Shown one piece after another: positions 16,624-26,329 of a DNA stretch of 64,000 bases. The number at the start of each line of letters is the position of its first letter. Positions within the stretch are counted from its first letter, which is position 1. Source of the DNA: a bacterium (GTDB lineage: Bacteria > Bacillota > Clostridia > Lachnospirales > Lachnospiraceae); NCBI GenBank assembly GCA_004562765.1, contig SFRL01000016.1, forward strand, positions 5,189 to 69,188. Reading direction: 5' to 3'. A program made the position numbers and the translations under genes. Below the pieces are notes generated by a model. The model was not told the origin of the DNA. It made no database searches and was given only the letters and a program-made list of their open reading frames with translations.

Positions 16624-18705
16624 ATGAGCAACAAGCATGGAAGCCTTTCCATCAACAGTGACAACATTTTCCCTATCATCAAGAAGTGGTTATATTCTGA
16701 CCAGGATATCTTCTATCGCGAGCTGGTAAGTAACGGCTGTGATGCGATCACCAAATTAAAGAAACTGGATATGATGGGAGAATACCAACTGCCTGCAGAC
16801 TATAAGCCGCAGCTTCAGATCGTCGTTGACCCGGATAACAAAAAGGTGACGATCACCGATAACGGTCTTGGAATGACTGCCGATGAGGTAGAGGAATACA
16901 TCAACCAGATCGCATTTTCCGGCGCGACGGATTTCATCGAAAAATACAAGGACAAAGCAAATGAGGATCAGATCATCGGTCATTTCGGTCTGGGCTTCTA
17001 CTCCGCATTCATGGTTGCCGATGAGGTTCACATCGATACCCTTTCTTATAAAAAAGATGCAAGTGCTGTACACTGGGAGTGCGACGGCGGCACAGAATTT
17101 GATATGACAGACGGCATAAAGGAAGAAGTCGGAACGACCATCACACTCTTCTTAAACGAAGATTGTCTGGAGTATGCCAACGAATACCGTGCCCGCGAGG
17201 TTCTTGAAAAATATTGTTCCTTCATGCCTACCCCGATCTATCTGAGCAAGGCAAATGCTCCCGGGGAATATGAAGAGATCGATCCTGCAGACAAACTGGA
17301 TACGGATACGGTCATTGAAACGATTCATGAAGATGCCAAAACAGAAGAAAAAGAGAATGATAATGGTGAAAAAGAGATTGTCGAGATTTCTCCTGCAAAG
17401 GACAAATTAAAGATCGTAAAGCGTCCTGTCGCTTTAAATGACACGACTCCGTTGTGGACCAAGAACCCGAATGACTGTACCGAGGAAGAATATAAGGAGT
17501 TCTACCGCAACGTCTTCCACGATTACAAGGAGCCCCTGTTCTGGATCCATCTGAATATGGATTATCCATTCAATCTGAAAGGAATCTTATACTTCCCGAA
17601 GATCAACACAGAATATGACTCCATTGAAGGCACGATCAAACTGTACAACAATCAGGTATTTATCGCAGACAACATCAAAGAAGTCATTCCGGAATTCCTG
17701 ATGCTCTTAAAGGGTGTCATTGACTGCCCGGATCTGCCGTTAAATGTCTCTCGAAGCGCACTGCAGAATGACGGCTTTGTCAAGAAGATCTCTGAGTACA
17801 TCACCAAGAAGGTTGCAGACAAACTGATCGGTATGTGCAAGACTGAGAAAGAGAACTACGAGAAATACTGGGACGATATCAGCCCCTTCATCAAATTCGG
17901 CTGCTTGAAGGACGAGAAATTCTGCGACAAGATGAACGACTACATCCTGTTCAAGAATATTGATGACAAGTATCTCACACTGCCTGAAATCTTAAAGCCT
18001 GTCGAGGAAGAGGAAAAGACAGAGGAAGACAAGACCGACGAGACAGCTTCCGATGAGACAACGACTGAAGAAAGCACCGATTCCGAAGATGAATACAAGG
18101 ATGAGCGCAACGTTATCTACTATGTAACAGATAAAAACCAGCAGAGCCAGTACATCAATCTGTTCCGCGAGCAGGGCATGGATGCTGTGATTCTTGATCA
18201 CAATATTGACAGCTCGTTCATCACCCAGTTGGAGCGCCGCAATGACAAATACAAATTCATGCGCATTGACGCGGATGTGACCGGCACACTGACCGAAGAT
18301 ACATCTGCGGATGAGTTAAAGGATGCCACAGAAACATTAAAAGAGGTTTTCTCTAAAGCACTGAACAATGATAAACTCACAATTCAGGTACAAAAATTAA
18401 AGAACACAGATACACCTTCCATCATTACCTTATCCGAGGAAGGCAGACGTATGCAGGATATGATGAAAATGTACGCAATGGGCGGCATGGATGCTTCCAT
18501 GTTCGGCGGCGATTACACGTTGACTCTGAACTACAACAATGCGCTGGTACAGTATATCCTGAACAACAAGGATTCCGAGAACGTGCCGATGTTCTGTGAG
18601 CAACTTTACGATCTGGCAATGATCAGCAACCAGCCGCTTGCGCCGGAGGCGATGACAAAATTCATGAAGCGTTCCAATGACATTATGCTGCTTCTGACCA
18701 AATAA
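16624..18705 (+). CDS. htpG: molecular chaperone HtpG (Hsp90)
   Basis: 693 residues. The ATP-binding GHKL domain shows ELVSNGCDA (helix 1, E), DNGLGM and GHFGLGFYS. The middle and C-terminal domains follow, ending TKFMKRSNDIMLLL. HtpG dimers refold or hold proteins with ATP. Two charged linkers stand out: a Lys/Glu-rich one at about 219-259 between the first two domains, and a very acidic one at about 460-492 (EEEEKTEEDKTDETASDETT) inside the middle region. This makes the protein longer than E. coli HtpG. The ATG follows AAGGAG by 8 bases. A CIRCE element predicts HrcA control. Confidence 0.95.
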   Translation: MSNKHGSLSINSDNIFPIIKKWLYSDQDIFYRELVSNGCDAITKLKKLDMMGEYQLPADYKPQLQIVVDPDNKKVTITDNGLGMTADEVEEYINQIAFSGATDFIEKYKDKANEDQIIGHFGLGFYSAFMVADEVHIDTLSYKKDASAVHWECDGGTEFDMTDGIKEEVGTTITLFLNEDCLEYANEYRAREVLEKYCSFMPTPIYLSKANAPGEYEEIDPADKLDTDTVIETIHEDAKTEEKENDNGEKEIVEISPAKDKLKIVKRPVALNDTTPLWTKNPNDCTEEEYKEFYRNVFHDYKEPLFWIHLNMDYPFNLKGILYFPKINTEYDSIEGTIKLYNNQVFIADNIKEVIPEFLMLLKGVIDCPDLPLNVSRSALQNDGFVKKISEYITKKVADKLIGMCKTEKENYEKYWDDISPFIKFGCLKDEKFCDKMNDYILFKNIDDKYLTLPEILKPVEEEEKTEEDKTDETASDETTTEESTDSEDEYKDERNVIYYVTDKNQQSQYINLFREQGMDAVILDHNIDSSFITQLERRNDKYKFMRIDADVTGTLTEDTSADELKDATETLKEVFSKALNNDKLTIQVQKLKNTDTPSIITLSEEGRRMQDMMKMYAMGGMDASMFGGDYTLTLNYNNALVQYILNNKDSENVPMFCEQLYDLAMISNQPLAPEAMTKFMKRSNDIMLLLTK

Positions 18706-18759
18706 AACAAACGTATTTTTTTGAATTTTCGGAAAACAGTACCTTTTCTCAACTTTGTA

Positions 18760-18768
18760 TGTTATAAT
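18760..18768 (+). promoter_or_regulatory. extended -10 promoter
   Basis: TGTTATAAT, a perfect extended -10, 55 bases before the next ATG. No good -35 is seen, as is common for this type. Confidence 0.5.
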
Positions 18769-18823
18769 AAAAGCATAAAAAAGGTTCGGAACTGATACAT
18801 TTACAAAAGAGGGGGAAGGTCAG

Positions 18824-19117
18824 ATGAAAAAATACACGCGTGTTCCTTTGGAAGTCACTGCTGTCAAATATGAGATTGGGAAAGGAATGGAGGATGGCTT
18901 CCGCCTGCTCAGTCAGGTTGTGACGAATGATGGCTTGAATACGGAAAAGATCGTCAAGATCACCAGAGAAGACGGTACCATTGTCTGTCCCTATGTACAG
19001 AACCGCCGCGGTCTCGTATTTATCCGCGAAGATGATTATATCATCTGTGAGGCCGGCAACGAGAAACATGTATGCGGTGCAGACCGCTTTCCGGATCGTT
19101 TCAAACCGGTTGAATGA
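18824..19117 (+). CDS. conserved small protein of unknown function
   Basis: 97 residues, soluble, mixed alpha/beta. The segment FIREDDYIICEAGNEKHVCGADRFPDRFKPVE at the C-terminus resembles short phage-like or beta-barrel proteins that end in a PGDYII...F...Y motif, but I cannot assign it. The start has a GAGGGGGAAGG ribosome site and the gene has its own extended -10 promoter and a strong terminator, so it is expressed as a single-gene unit. Confidence 0.7.
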   Translation: MKKYTRVPLEVTAVKYEIGKGMEDGFRLLSQVVTNDGLNTEKIVKITREDGTIVCPYVQNRRGLVFIREDDYIICEAGNEKHVCGADRFPDRFKPVE

Positions 19118-19130
19118 ACAGTATCAGGCA

Positions 19131-19167
19131 AAAAAGAGTTTGCAGTAAAAACTGCAAACTCTTTTTT
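19131..19167. terminator. strong bidirectional terminator
   Basis: A 16-bp stem (AAAAAGAGTTTGCAGT with its complement) around a four-base AAAA loop, ending in a T run on either strand. It separates the 97-residue gene from the converging lipoprotein gene. Confidence 0.88.
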
Positions 19168-19192
19168 ATATAACCTAACGGTTAATTTTTTC

Positions 19193-20209
19193 TTATCCCT
19201 CACTGAATTGTTCCTCACTCAGATACTTCTGATAGATCACATAGAAATCTGCAAAAGAGAACTGCTCCATCTCACGGATCGATATATCCGTCCAGACGCT
19301 CTCATTGAGTTTGGAACTGATCGTTTCCACAAAGGGATCATACACGGAGTGAAACGCCTCCTGCTTACGCTGTTCAACGATATCCTGCTTGTGGATCTGC
19401 GTCTGTTCCTCATCAAATTTGTTATCACAGTAGAAAATGTAATACCCCTGATCCGTCTCGATCAGATCCGATATCTCACCGTTCTCCATAGAAAACGCAG
19501 CTGCCTCTGCCTCCTGCGGAAGCATTCCGCGCTGGAGTGTCAGCATGATTTCATCTGCCTCATTATAATTTGCAGCCACTGTGGAAAACTCCGTCTCCTC
19601 TTTCAGGTCAGCGACTGCCTTGCGCGCCTGCTCTTCATTCGTCGTATAGATCTGACGGATCTCCATGACCCGTGCTTCGTCATCGCTGACTTCCTCGTTG
19701 ACATCCTGCACCAGGACCTGATACAACTTGTCGGCTAATGCATATTTCTCATAAATATCCTGCACCTGCTCCTGTGTGACAGAAAGATAAGACACCTCCT
19801 CATCTGTGAGCGACTTAAAGCAATCCTCTCCCGCCCACTGGGCCAGTTCCTTCTGTTCATCCGTCAATGTAACACCCTGTGCGTTTGCGAGCGCCACCAT
19901 ACTGTAGACCCGTGTGATCTCATCCATGCTGGTCTTTTTTACATACTGCTCAAATTTTTTTTGAACCTTCAGATCCTCATTTTGTAACAGATTGATCCCA
20001 TAGCTCTCGCCATGCAGGTTCATATTATTCATAAGTAACAGTTTCATGACCGGAAGCGCACACACCTTACCATCGATCAGAAAAACCTCATCATCCGTCA
20101 TTCCCCGGCTGATCGTTACCTCCTCGTCTCCGACCCGGCAGCCACTGCTCCCGATCGCCAGCACAGCTGCCACCGCAGCCACCGCCAAACGATAACCTAT
20201 TCTTTTCAT
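19193..20209 (-). CDS. PrsA/SurA-like peptidyl-prolyl isomerase lipoprotein
   Basis: About 338 residues. A signal peptide (RLAVAAVAAVLAIG) ends in the lipobox SSGC near residue 24, so it should be a lipoprotein outside the membrane. A SurA/PrsA-like N-terminal helical region is followed by a parvulin domain at about 180-275, seen as MEIRQIYTTNEEQARKA, TLQRGMLP and ISDLIETDQGYYIFYC. It would help exported proteins fold. AGGAG lies before two adjacent ATGs; the second has the better spacing. It stands at the end of the large minus-strand block, 60 bases from the FAD oxidoreductase gene. Confidence 0.82.
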   Translation of the reverse strand: MKRIGYRLAVAAVAAVLAIGSSGCRVGDEEVTISRGMTDDEVFLIDGKVCALPVMKLLLMNNMNLHGESYGINLLQNEDLKVQKKFEQYVKKTSMDEITRVYSMVALANAQGVTLTDEQKELAQWAGEDCFKSLTDEEVSYLSVTQEQVQDIYEKYALADKLYQVLVQDVNEEVSDDEARVMEIRQIYTTNEEQARKAVADLKEETEFSTVAANYNEADEIMLTLQRGMLPQEAEAAAFSMENGEISDLIETDQGYYIFYCDNKFDEEQTQIHKQDIVEQRKQEAFHSVYDPFVETISSKLNESVWTDISIREMEQFSFADFYVIYQKYLSEEQFSEG

Positions 20210-20269
20210 CATTTTCTCCTAAACTCTTGAAAGGAATACTTTCCTTCTAATCTCATGTATCTTCACGCA

Positions 20270-21664
20270 TCACATGCCTGAGAGGATGCTCCGCGCTACC
20301 GACAGTCCGTTCGCAGATGCCTGCTGAAGTCCTCTGGTCACAGATGCGCCATCACCGATCGCGCGCAGTCCCTTGATGCTGGTCTCAAAATCACGGTTGA
20401 CTACCACCTTATTGGAGTAGAATTTCACCTCAACACCGTACATGAGCGTTTCCTCACTGGCAATACCCGGTGTCACCTTATCAAGTGCTTCGATCATTTC
20501 CTCGATATCTACCATGATCCGGTGGGGAAATACGAGAGAAAGGTCACCCGGAACCGCATCTTTTAAGGTCGGGATCAGATTGTTACGGCACAGACGCTCC
20601 TCTGTCGTTCGTCTGCCGCGCTTAAAATCACCGTACGTCTGCACCATGATCTTTCCGTCGCAGAGCATATTGGAAAGCTGTGCGATCTGTTTGCCGTACT
20701 CGATGGGTGTCTTAAAAGGCTTTGTAAAATTTTTGGAGACAAGCAGTGCAAAGTTTGTATTGTTTGTCTTCATATCCTGTGATTTATATGCATGTCCGTT
20801 GACGACCGCCAGTCCATTGTCATAATACTCTGTCGCCACCTCTCCCGACGGATTTGTACAGAAGGTACGCACCTTGTCATCGAAGGTCGGCGTATGATAC
20901 ACCAGCTTTGCCTCATACAGGTTCTTATTCAGAAGCTCCATGACCTCGTCACGAACCTCTACGCGCACACCGATATCCACCGTTCCGACTTCAGTCTCAA
21001 CACCGATCTCCTTACAGATATGCGCAAACCAGTCTGCGCCTTCACGTCCGACCGCTGAAACGATCTCATTTGCATAAAGCTTTTCACCCTTGTCCGTGAT
21101 CACGCCCTTCGCGGTGCCGTCTTCAATAATGATCTGTTCCACCATCGTGCCGAATCTCATCTCGACACCAAGCTCCAGCAGATGCGCCTGCAGTTTGGCA
21201 TAGATCTTATATCCTTCTTCTGTTCCGAGATGCCGGATCGGACATTCGATCAGCTTTAGATTTGCCCCGATCGCTTTCCGGCGGATCTCACGGATCTCTT
21301 TTTCCTTGTCCACGCCGTAGACACTTGTATCCGCTCCGAATTTCAGATAGATCTCGTCCGACTCATGGATCAGCTTTGAAGCCTCTTCATAACCCAGGAT
21401 CTCCGGCAACGTACCGCCCACATCCGGCGAAAGAGAAAGCTTGCCGTCTGAAAATGCACCCGCACCCGCAAAGCCTGTGGTGATACTGCAGGGCTGGCAG
21501 CCTACGCAGACCTTGGTCTTTCGCTTCGGACATGCACGATCCTCGATCCGACGTCCCTTTTCGATCAGCAGCACCTTCAGCTCCGGCTTTGTGTGGATCA
21601 GTTCATACGCACAAAAAATACCGGACGGTCCTGCACCAATAATGATCACATCATAATTACCCAT
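20270..21664 (-). CDS. FAD-dependent oxidoreductase
   Basis: 464 residues. The dinucleotide fold starts at the N-terminus: YDVIIIGAGPSGIFCAYEL and, 30 residues on, LLIEKG. A Cys-rich stretch CPKRKTKVCVGCQPC follows near 52-66, then GFAGAGAFSDGKLSL. The C-terminus has GLRAIGDGASVTRGLQQASANGL, typical of the HI0933/'FAD-dependent protein' group. The substrate is unknown; such proteins are often annotated only as NAD(P)/FAD-dependent oxidoreductase. The start is the ATG after AAGGAG, 8 bases away. A longer in-frame start lacks a ribosome site. Confidence 0.85.
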   Translation of the reverse strand: MGNYDVIIIGAGPSGIFCAYELIHTKPELKVLLIEKGRRIEDRACPKRKTKVCVGCQPCSITTGFAGAGAFSDGKLSLSPDVGGTLPEILGYEEASKLIHESDEIYLKFGADTSVYGVDKEKEIREIRRKAIGANLKLIECPIRHLGTEEGYKIYAKLQAHLLELGVEMRFGTMVEQIIIEDGTAKGVITDKGEKLYANEIVSAVGREGADWFAHICKEIGVETEVGTVDIGVRVEVRDEVMELLNKNLYEAKLVYHTPTFDDKVRTFCTNPSGEVATEYYDNGLAVVNGHAYKSQDMKTNNTNFALLVSKNFTKPFKTPIEYGKQIAQLSNMLCDGKIMVQTYGDFKRGRRTTEERLCRNNLIPTLKDAVPGDLSLVFPHRIMVDIEEMIEALDKVTPGIASEETLMYGVEVKFYSNKVVVNRDFETSIKGLRAIGDGASVTRGLQQASANGLSVARSILSGM

Positions 21665-21729
21665 ATAAATCTCCTTCTTGCTACTACTCAATCCTTACTT
21701 TCACCGTCTTGATCCGGTTATAGATACAG

Positions 21730-21993
21730 CTATGCTTCCACGACCAGATAACGACCTCCGGAAAGCGCAAACACCTCCGGCTGTTCTAACAGCTCCTCAG
21801 CAGACATGCCGCAAAGGTCGACACCTTCCTCCTCAAAATATTGTTTCACTTCTTTTTTATTTTTACACAAGATCGCCATGCAGTCCTCCAGAAAATACTC
21901 CGCTTCCTCCAGTGTCTCTGCAACCGGTTCCGGAAAAAGCTGCAGCTGATTGTCTAAAAATACCTGCAGATCCTGTTCACTGAATACACTCAT
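21730..21993 (-). CDS. small acidic conserved protein
   Basis: 87 residues, strongly acidic and helical (EPVAETLEEAEYFLEDCMAIL), ending in a short beta segment GGRYLVVEA. No signal or membrane part. I do not know a function for this family. It sits between maf and the FAD gene in a minus-strand block and has AGGAGG six bases before its ATG. A tiny upstream frame overlaps its start by four bases. Confidence 0.7.
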   Translation of the reverse strand: MSVFSEQDLQVFLDNQLQLFPEPVAETLEEAEYFLEDCMAILCKNKKEVKQYFEEEGVDLCGMSAEELLEQPEVFALSGGRYLVVEA

Positions 21994-22073
21994 GATTTTC
22001 CTCCTGAATCCTGTCCCGTCATTCCGGCCAGATATTGCTCCAACCTTTCCGGGTCCATCGTTTCCTCTTTCAT
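21990..22073 (-). CDS. candidate 27-residue leader peptide
   Basis: A short frame starting ATGAAAGAGGAAACG, encoding a charged peptide with the core MDPERLEQYLAGMTG. Its stop overlaps the start of the 87-residue gene as ATGA, which would couple translation, and its last codons contain the AGGAGG of that gene. The ribosome site of the frame itself is weak, so it may start at the second ATG. It may be chance. Confidence 0.3.
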   Translation of the reverse strand: MKEETMDPERLEQYLAGMTGQDSGGKS

Positions 22074-22113
22074 CTTAGCGGAAATTTCCGGAAATAGCAA
22101 CGCCTAAATCAGC

Positions 22114-22692
22114 TTAAATCAGCTTCAACACTGCCAATTCATGATAAAGCCGCGCGATGGGCAGTCCCACCACATTGTTATAGTCACCCTCGATACCTCT
22201 GATAAAGATGGCGGCATCACTCTGTATCCCGTAACCGCCTGCCTTGTCCATGCCATCCGAATGCTCCGCATACGAAATGATCTGCTCCTCACTCATCGGA
22301 TAAAAATGCACCTTTGTGCATTCAAAAAAACTGTGGCAGCAGGATTTTCCTTCTTTTTCATAGCAGAGCGCGACACCCGTGTACACCTCATGCGAGCGTC
22401 CCTGCAACCTTCGGATCATCTCAGCCATATCCTGCCTGTCCTTCGGTTTTCCCAGAATCTCCCCATCACAGACAACAACGGTATCTGCCCCGATAACAAC
22501 CGGATCCGGCATTCCCGTATGACTCGCCGCGATCTCCTTTGCCTTCGACGCAGCAAGTCCCTGAACGATTTCCTGCGGTGTTTCACCGCAGGGCACTTCT
22601 TCGCCGATGGCCGGTTCAATTTCAAATGAAATCCCAAGCTTTGCCAAAAGTTCCCGTCTTCTGGGGGATTGTGATGCCAGTATATAATTCAT
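22114..22692 (-). CDS. maf: Maf family nucleoside triphosphate pyrophosphatase
   Basis: 192 residues, the usual length. Family motifs are the N-terminal ASQSPRRRELLAKLG, GADTVVVCDGEILGKPKD near 68-85, SHEVYTGVAL near 102, and GYGIQSDAAIFIRGIEGDYNNVVGLP at the end. Maf proteins cleave dTTP, UTP or modified nucleotides to the monophosphate and pyrophosphate, acting as housecleaning enzymes; overproduction blocks septation. It lies 22 bases after addA on the same strand. Confidence 0.93.
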   Translation of the reverse strand: MNYILASQSPRRRELLAKLGISFEIEPAIGEEVPCGETPQEIVQGLAASKAKEIAASHTGMPDPVVIGADTVVVCDGEILGKPKDRQDMAEMIRRLQGRSHEVYTGVALCYEKEGKSCCHSFFECTKVHFYPMSEEQIISYAEHSDGMDKAGGYGIQSDAAIFIRGIEGDYNNVVGLPIARLYHELAVLKLI

Positions 22693-22714
22693 ATGCTTTC
22701 TCCTTTGATATGAT

Positions 22715-25700
22715 CTATGCCTCTATGATTTCTTCCAATTTAAATGAATAGATCAATTTTTCCTTTACCGGCTTTCCGGTGGCCGCGGCAAGCGCGCGCG
22801 CATACAGATCCATCTGTGTCTGATAGCGGTCTAAAAGCTGCTTTGCCTCCTTCACGGAATCCGTTTTATAATCCAGGAGCACCAGTCCGTCCGCTTCCTC
22901 AAAATAGAGGTCGATAATACCCTGAACCAGCACCGGCTGATCACTGTGTATCGCCGGATCCGTCTCGTACGCCGGCAGTCCCATGACAAAGGGCTGCTCC
23001 CGATATAATTTCCCGTTTTTATGCGCCTGCATAATTCTTTCAGCGAGATCTGTCTGCATAAAGTTCCAGATCTTATTCGTATTTACAAGCGATGCCACAT
23101 CTGTGCCGAGCCGACCGTTCTCGCAGAGCGTATCGAGCTGGCGCGTCACTTCCTCCTGTGAAAACGTGTCTGCCAGCGCGCCGTAATCCAGACATTCCAT
23201 CATGCGGTGCATCGCTGTACCGCGCAGCGCGCCCTGATGGGGTGCATCTGCAGTAACCGTGCCTTCACCTCTGACGAACAGCGGCACATAAGACTCCGGT
23301 GCCTCTTCCTTTGCATACCATGCAAGCGCCTCCTCATCCCCCGGCTCCAGGATCATATTCCGGTGCTTCAACTCCGACACGGAGATCTTTGTGCGCAGCG
23401 ACACTTCTTCCTCATAGGGATAACTGCTCTGCAGACGCTCATCGATCTGTGCATACAACGTCTCATCCACGGACCCAAGCGTCTCCAGAAGCTGCTCTTT
23501 TTCGGTGAAGCGCTCTGCCTCCTGAAGCTGTTCCATCAGTGAGAAATCTCCCGCCGTATATGTCTCGATGGACAGATGCTCCGGATGGCGATATGCACCC
23601 GGCATGATCCAGTCCAGATAACAGCCTGCCTCGCGACGGTCGAGATAGGAAGCCGCCTCCTCTGACTGCAGTTCGTAATTTAAAAGCGCATTCTCCGGAT
23701 CATGCAGCGTACCTGTGAGGATCAGCTGCTCCTTCGCTCGCGTCAATGCCACATAAAGCACGCGCAGTTCCTCGCCGATATTGTCTCCGGCAATGCGGGA
23801 TGCGATCATCTCCCGCAGCAGTGTCGTACGCTTTCTGTGCTTTTTGCCTTCCACACATGTCAGACCCACACCATAGGTACTGTCCAGGATCATCGCATCC
23901 GTACTGTCCCTTTTATTAAATTTTCTGCCCAGTCCACTCACAAATACAATGGGGAATTCCAGACCTTTACTCTTGTGGATACTCATGATCCGCACGACAT
24001 TCGCATGCTCCAGCGTCACATCCGCCTCTCCGAAATCCACCTCATATTTTTGCAGCTGTTCCATATATCTGATAAATGAAAACAGACCCTTGTAGCTTGT
24101 GCGCTCAAAGCTGACCGCCTGCTGCAACAGCATTTCCACATTCGCCAGACGCTTTTCTCCTGCCGGAAGCGCACGCACAAAGTTCAGATAACCGCTCTCG
24201 CGCAGGATCTGATCCAGCAGTTCATGCACAGATGCGCAGCGCGAGCGTGTGCGGTAATCCTTCAATGTTTCCAGAAAATGCACACATTTCTCCCGCAGCT
24301 CTTCCTCCCCGCCATTTACGGCATAGTCTTCCACATGGTCATAAAAAAATGCATGTGTACCTTGCAGGTGCAGCTTTGCAAGCTCCTCATCGGAAAAATC
24401 AAAAAACGGACTTCGCAGTACTGCCGCCAGCGGAATATCCTGCAGCGGATTATCGATCACGTGGCACAAACTGAGTACTGTCTGCACCTCAGAAGTCCCG
24501 AAATAACCGCTCTCGGACATGCGATGTGACGGAATCCCCCGGGCGGAAAGCTGCTCCACCAGTTCATCCCCCCATGACCCCGGAGAACGCAGCAAGATGA
24601 CAATGTCCGAATACGCTACCGGGCGAAAACCGCCCGCGCCATCAGAGATGCGCTGATGCTCCTTCACACGGCAGATCTCCTCGGCGATCATCACCGCCTC
24701 CAGTTCCTTTGCGTTATCTATATCATTTTCCTCCAGACCCTGTGCTCCGCTGTCAGCCAGAAGGATCCGTGTCTTATATGCATCCGGTTCCGGTGCCTGC
24801 GGATAATCCGCTCCCGGATAAAGTGCTGCGGCAGCATCATACTCCACACCGCCCACATCTCGCTTCATAATACGGTAGAACAGGTCATTGACGCTGTCCA
24901 GTACCTGCGAACGGCTGCGGAAATTTTTGTCCAGGCAGATCTTCCGACTCGGTGCATCCTCCGTAGAATAGGTATCATATTTTTTCATAAACAGTTCCGG
25001 CCGCGCCAGACGAAAACGGTAAATACTCTGCTTCACGTCCCCCACCATAAAACGGTTATTTCTTCCGCCGCCTCCCGAAACCGCCTTAAGGATCGCCTCC
25101 TGCACATAGTTTGAGTCCTGATACTCGTCGATCATGACCTCCTCAAAGAGTGCCTGAAACTCACGCGCGACCGCAGTCGGCTCCTTTGTCTTCTCGTCTA
25201 CAAGAATACGCAGCGCCATATGCTCAATGTCGGAAAAGTCTAAAAGTCCCAACTCCTCTTTCTTCTTTCGGTATGCATGTGCAAAATCCTGTGTCAGCCG
25301 GGATAATACCTGCACAGATCTTCCTGTATATGCCAGATCCTCCAGTTGGGCAGAAAGCGGAAGTGTAAAAAACTTTTTATATAGCTTTTGCAGTTCATCC
25401 TTTACGTCACTGCGCAACGACTTTACCAGTTCCTGTGCTGCTTTATCGCCATCAAATCCGCGCCGCACCGCCAGTCGTCCGAAATCCAGCTTTGCGATTG
25501 CCAGTCCCAGCTCATCATAGTCCGTGATCTCATCCACCCCGTCCAGCTGTTCCAGTAATCGCTCGATATTGTCCAGATACATATCCGGTCCGTCCGGCTC
25601 CAGACATAATTTCTTTGCAAGCCGTAGTCTGTCGCGCTCACCGCCGATCACAGCATGCAGATAACGCATCAGCTCCTGCAGCCAGCTGTCCGGATCTGCA

Positions 25701-26326
25701 AGTGTCTCCGCAGTCAGCGCCTGGGGCTCATAAATACCGGTGATCTGTTCCAGCCACTCCTCCGGCCACGGATAGCTCGTGGAATAGTCGTACAGTCGCC
25801 TCACCATCTGCGCAAGGTTTGTATCATTTTTTGCGCTTGCATAATTATCGGCAAAGGCAAGAAATTCCGATTTTGCAGTGTCATACCACTGTTCCATCAC
25901 AGCGGCCAGTACATCCTCCAGGATCAGCGAGAGCTCGCCGGGATCTCCCACCCGAAAACCCGGTTCCAGCCCGATGCACTGAAAATAGTTTTTGACCACA
26001 TACAGACAGAAACTGTCGATCGTCGTGATCTGCGCATGATGCACAAGCGTATACTGACGGTGCAGATACGCGTTATCCTTTTCCTTATCCATGCGCGCCT
26101 CAATCGCTTTTGCCACACGCTCCCGCATCTCCGCTGCTGCTGCCTTCGTAAAGGTCACGACAAGCAGATGATCGATGTCCACCGGATGATCGGGATCCAG
26201 CACCTTTTGGATGATGCGCTCCACAAGCACAGCGGTCTTTCCGCTGCCTGCCGCCGCTGACACCAGCAGATTCCGGTCACGCAGATCAATGACCTGCTGC
26301 TGCTGATCGGTCCATTTCACACCCAT
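22715..26326 (-). CDS. addA: ATP-dependent helicase/nuclease subunit A
   Basis: 1203 residues. UvrD-type helicase motifs are clear: Walker A SAAAGSGKTAVLVERI near residue 18, MIDEYQDSN near 405, GDVKQSIYRFR near 435, RIMSIHKSKGLEFPIVF near 780 and VLYVALTRAKEQL near 855. The C-terminal RecB-type nuclease has the LLDYKTD motif near 1160. With AddB it processes double-strand breaks for RecA loading at Chi sites. The gene starts three bases after addB and is followed by maf. The length is normal. Confidence 0.96.
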   Translation of the reverse strand: MGVKWTDQQQQVIDLRDRNLLVSAAAGSGKTAVLVERIIQKVLDPDHPVDIDHLLVVTFTKAAAAEMRERVAKAIEARMDKEKDNAYLHRQYTLVHHAQITTIDSFCLYVVKNYFQCIGLEPGFRVGDPGELSLILEDVLAAVMEQWYDTAKSEFLAFADNYASAKNDTNLAQMVRRLYDYSTSYPWPEEWLEQITGIYEPQALTAETLADPDSWLQELMRYLHAVIGGERDRLRLAKKLCLEPDGPDMYLDNIERLLEQLDGVDEITDYDELGLAIAKLDFGRLAVRRGFDGDKAAQELVKSLRSDVKDELQKLYKKFFTLPLSAQLEDLAYTGRSVQVLSRLTQDFAHAYRKKKEELGLLDFSDIEHMALRILVDEKTKEPTAVAREFQALFEEVMIDEYQDSNYVQEAILKAVSGGGGRNNRFMVGDVKQSIYRFRLARPELFMKKYDTYSTEDAPSRKICLDKNFRSRSQVLDSVNDLFYRIMKRDVGGVEYDAAAALYPGADYPQAPEPDAYKTRILLADSGAQGLEENDIDNAKELEAVMIAEEICRVKEHQRISDGAGGFRPVAYSDIVILLRSPGSWGDELVEQLSARGIPSHRMSESGYFGTSEVQTVLSLCHVIDNPLQDIPLAAVLRSPFFDFSDEELAKLHLQGTHAFFYDHVEDYAVNGGEEELREKCVHFLETLKDYRTRSRCASVHELLDQILRESGYLNFVRALPAGEKRLANVEMLLQQAVSFERTSYKGLFSFIRYMEQLQKYEVDFGEADVTLEHANVVRIMSIHKSKGLEFPIVFVSGLGRKFNKRDSTDAMILDSTYGVGLTCVEGKKHRKRTTLLREMIASRIAGDNIGEELRVLYVALTRAKEQLILTGTLHDPENALLNYELQSEEAASYLDRREAGCYLDWIMPGAYRHPEHLSIETYTAGDFSLMEQLQEAERFTEKEQLLETLGSVDETLYAQIDERLQSSYPYEEEVSLRTKISVSELKHRNMILEPGDEEALAWYAKEEAPESYVPLFVRGEGTVTADAPHQGALRGTAMHRMMECLDYGALADTFSQEEVTRQLDTLCENGRLGTDVASLVNTNKIWNFMQTDLAERIMQAHKNGKLYREQPFVMGLPAYETDPAIHSDQPVLVQGIIDLYFEEADGLVLLDYKTDSVKEAKQLLDRYQTQMDLYARALAAATGKPVKEKLIYSFKLEEIIEA

Positions 26327-26329
26327 CGT

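Noticed and set aside
18824..19117. Phage tail-like identity for the 97-residue protein
   Set aside because: Only the C-terminal pattern is weakly similar, and there are no other phage genes near by.
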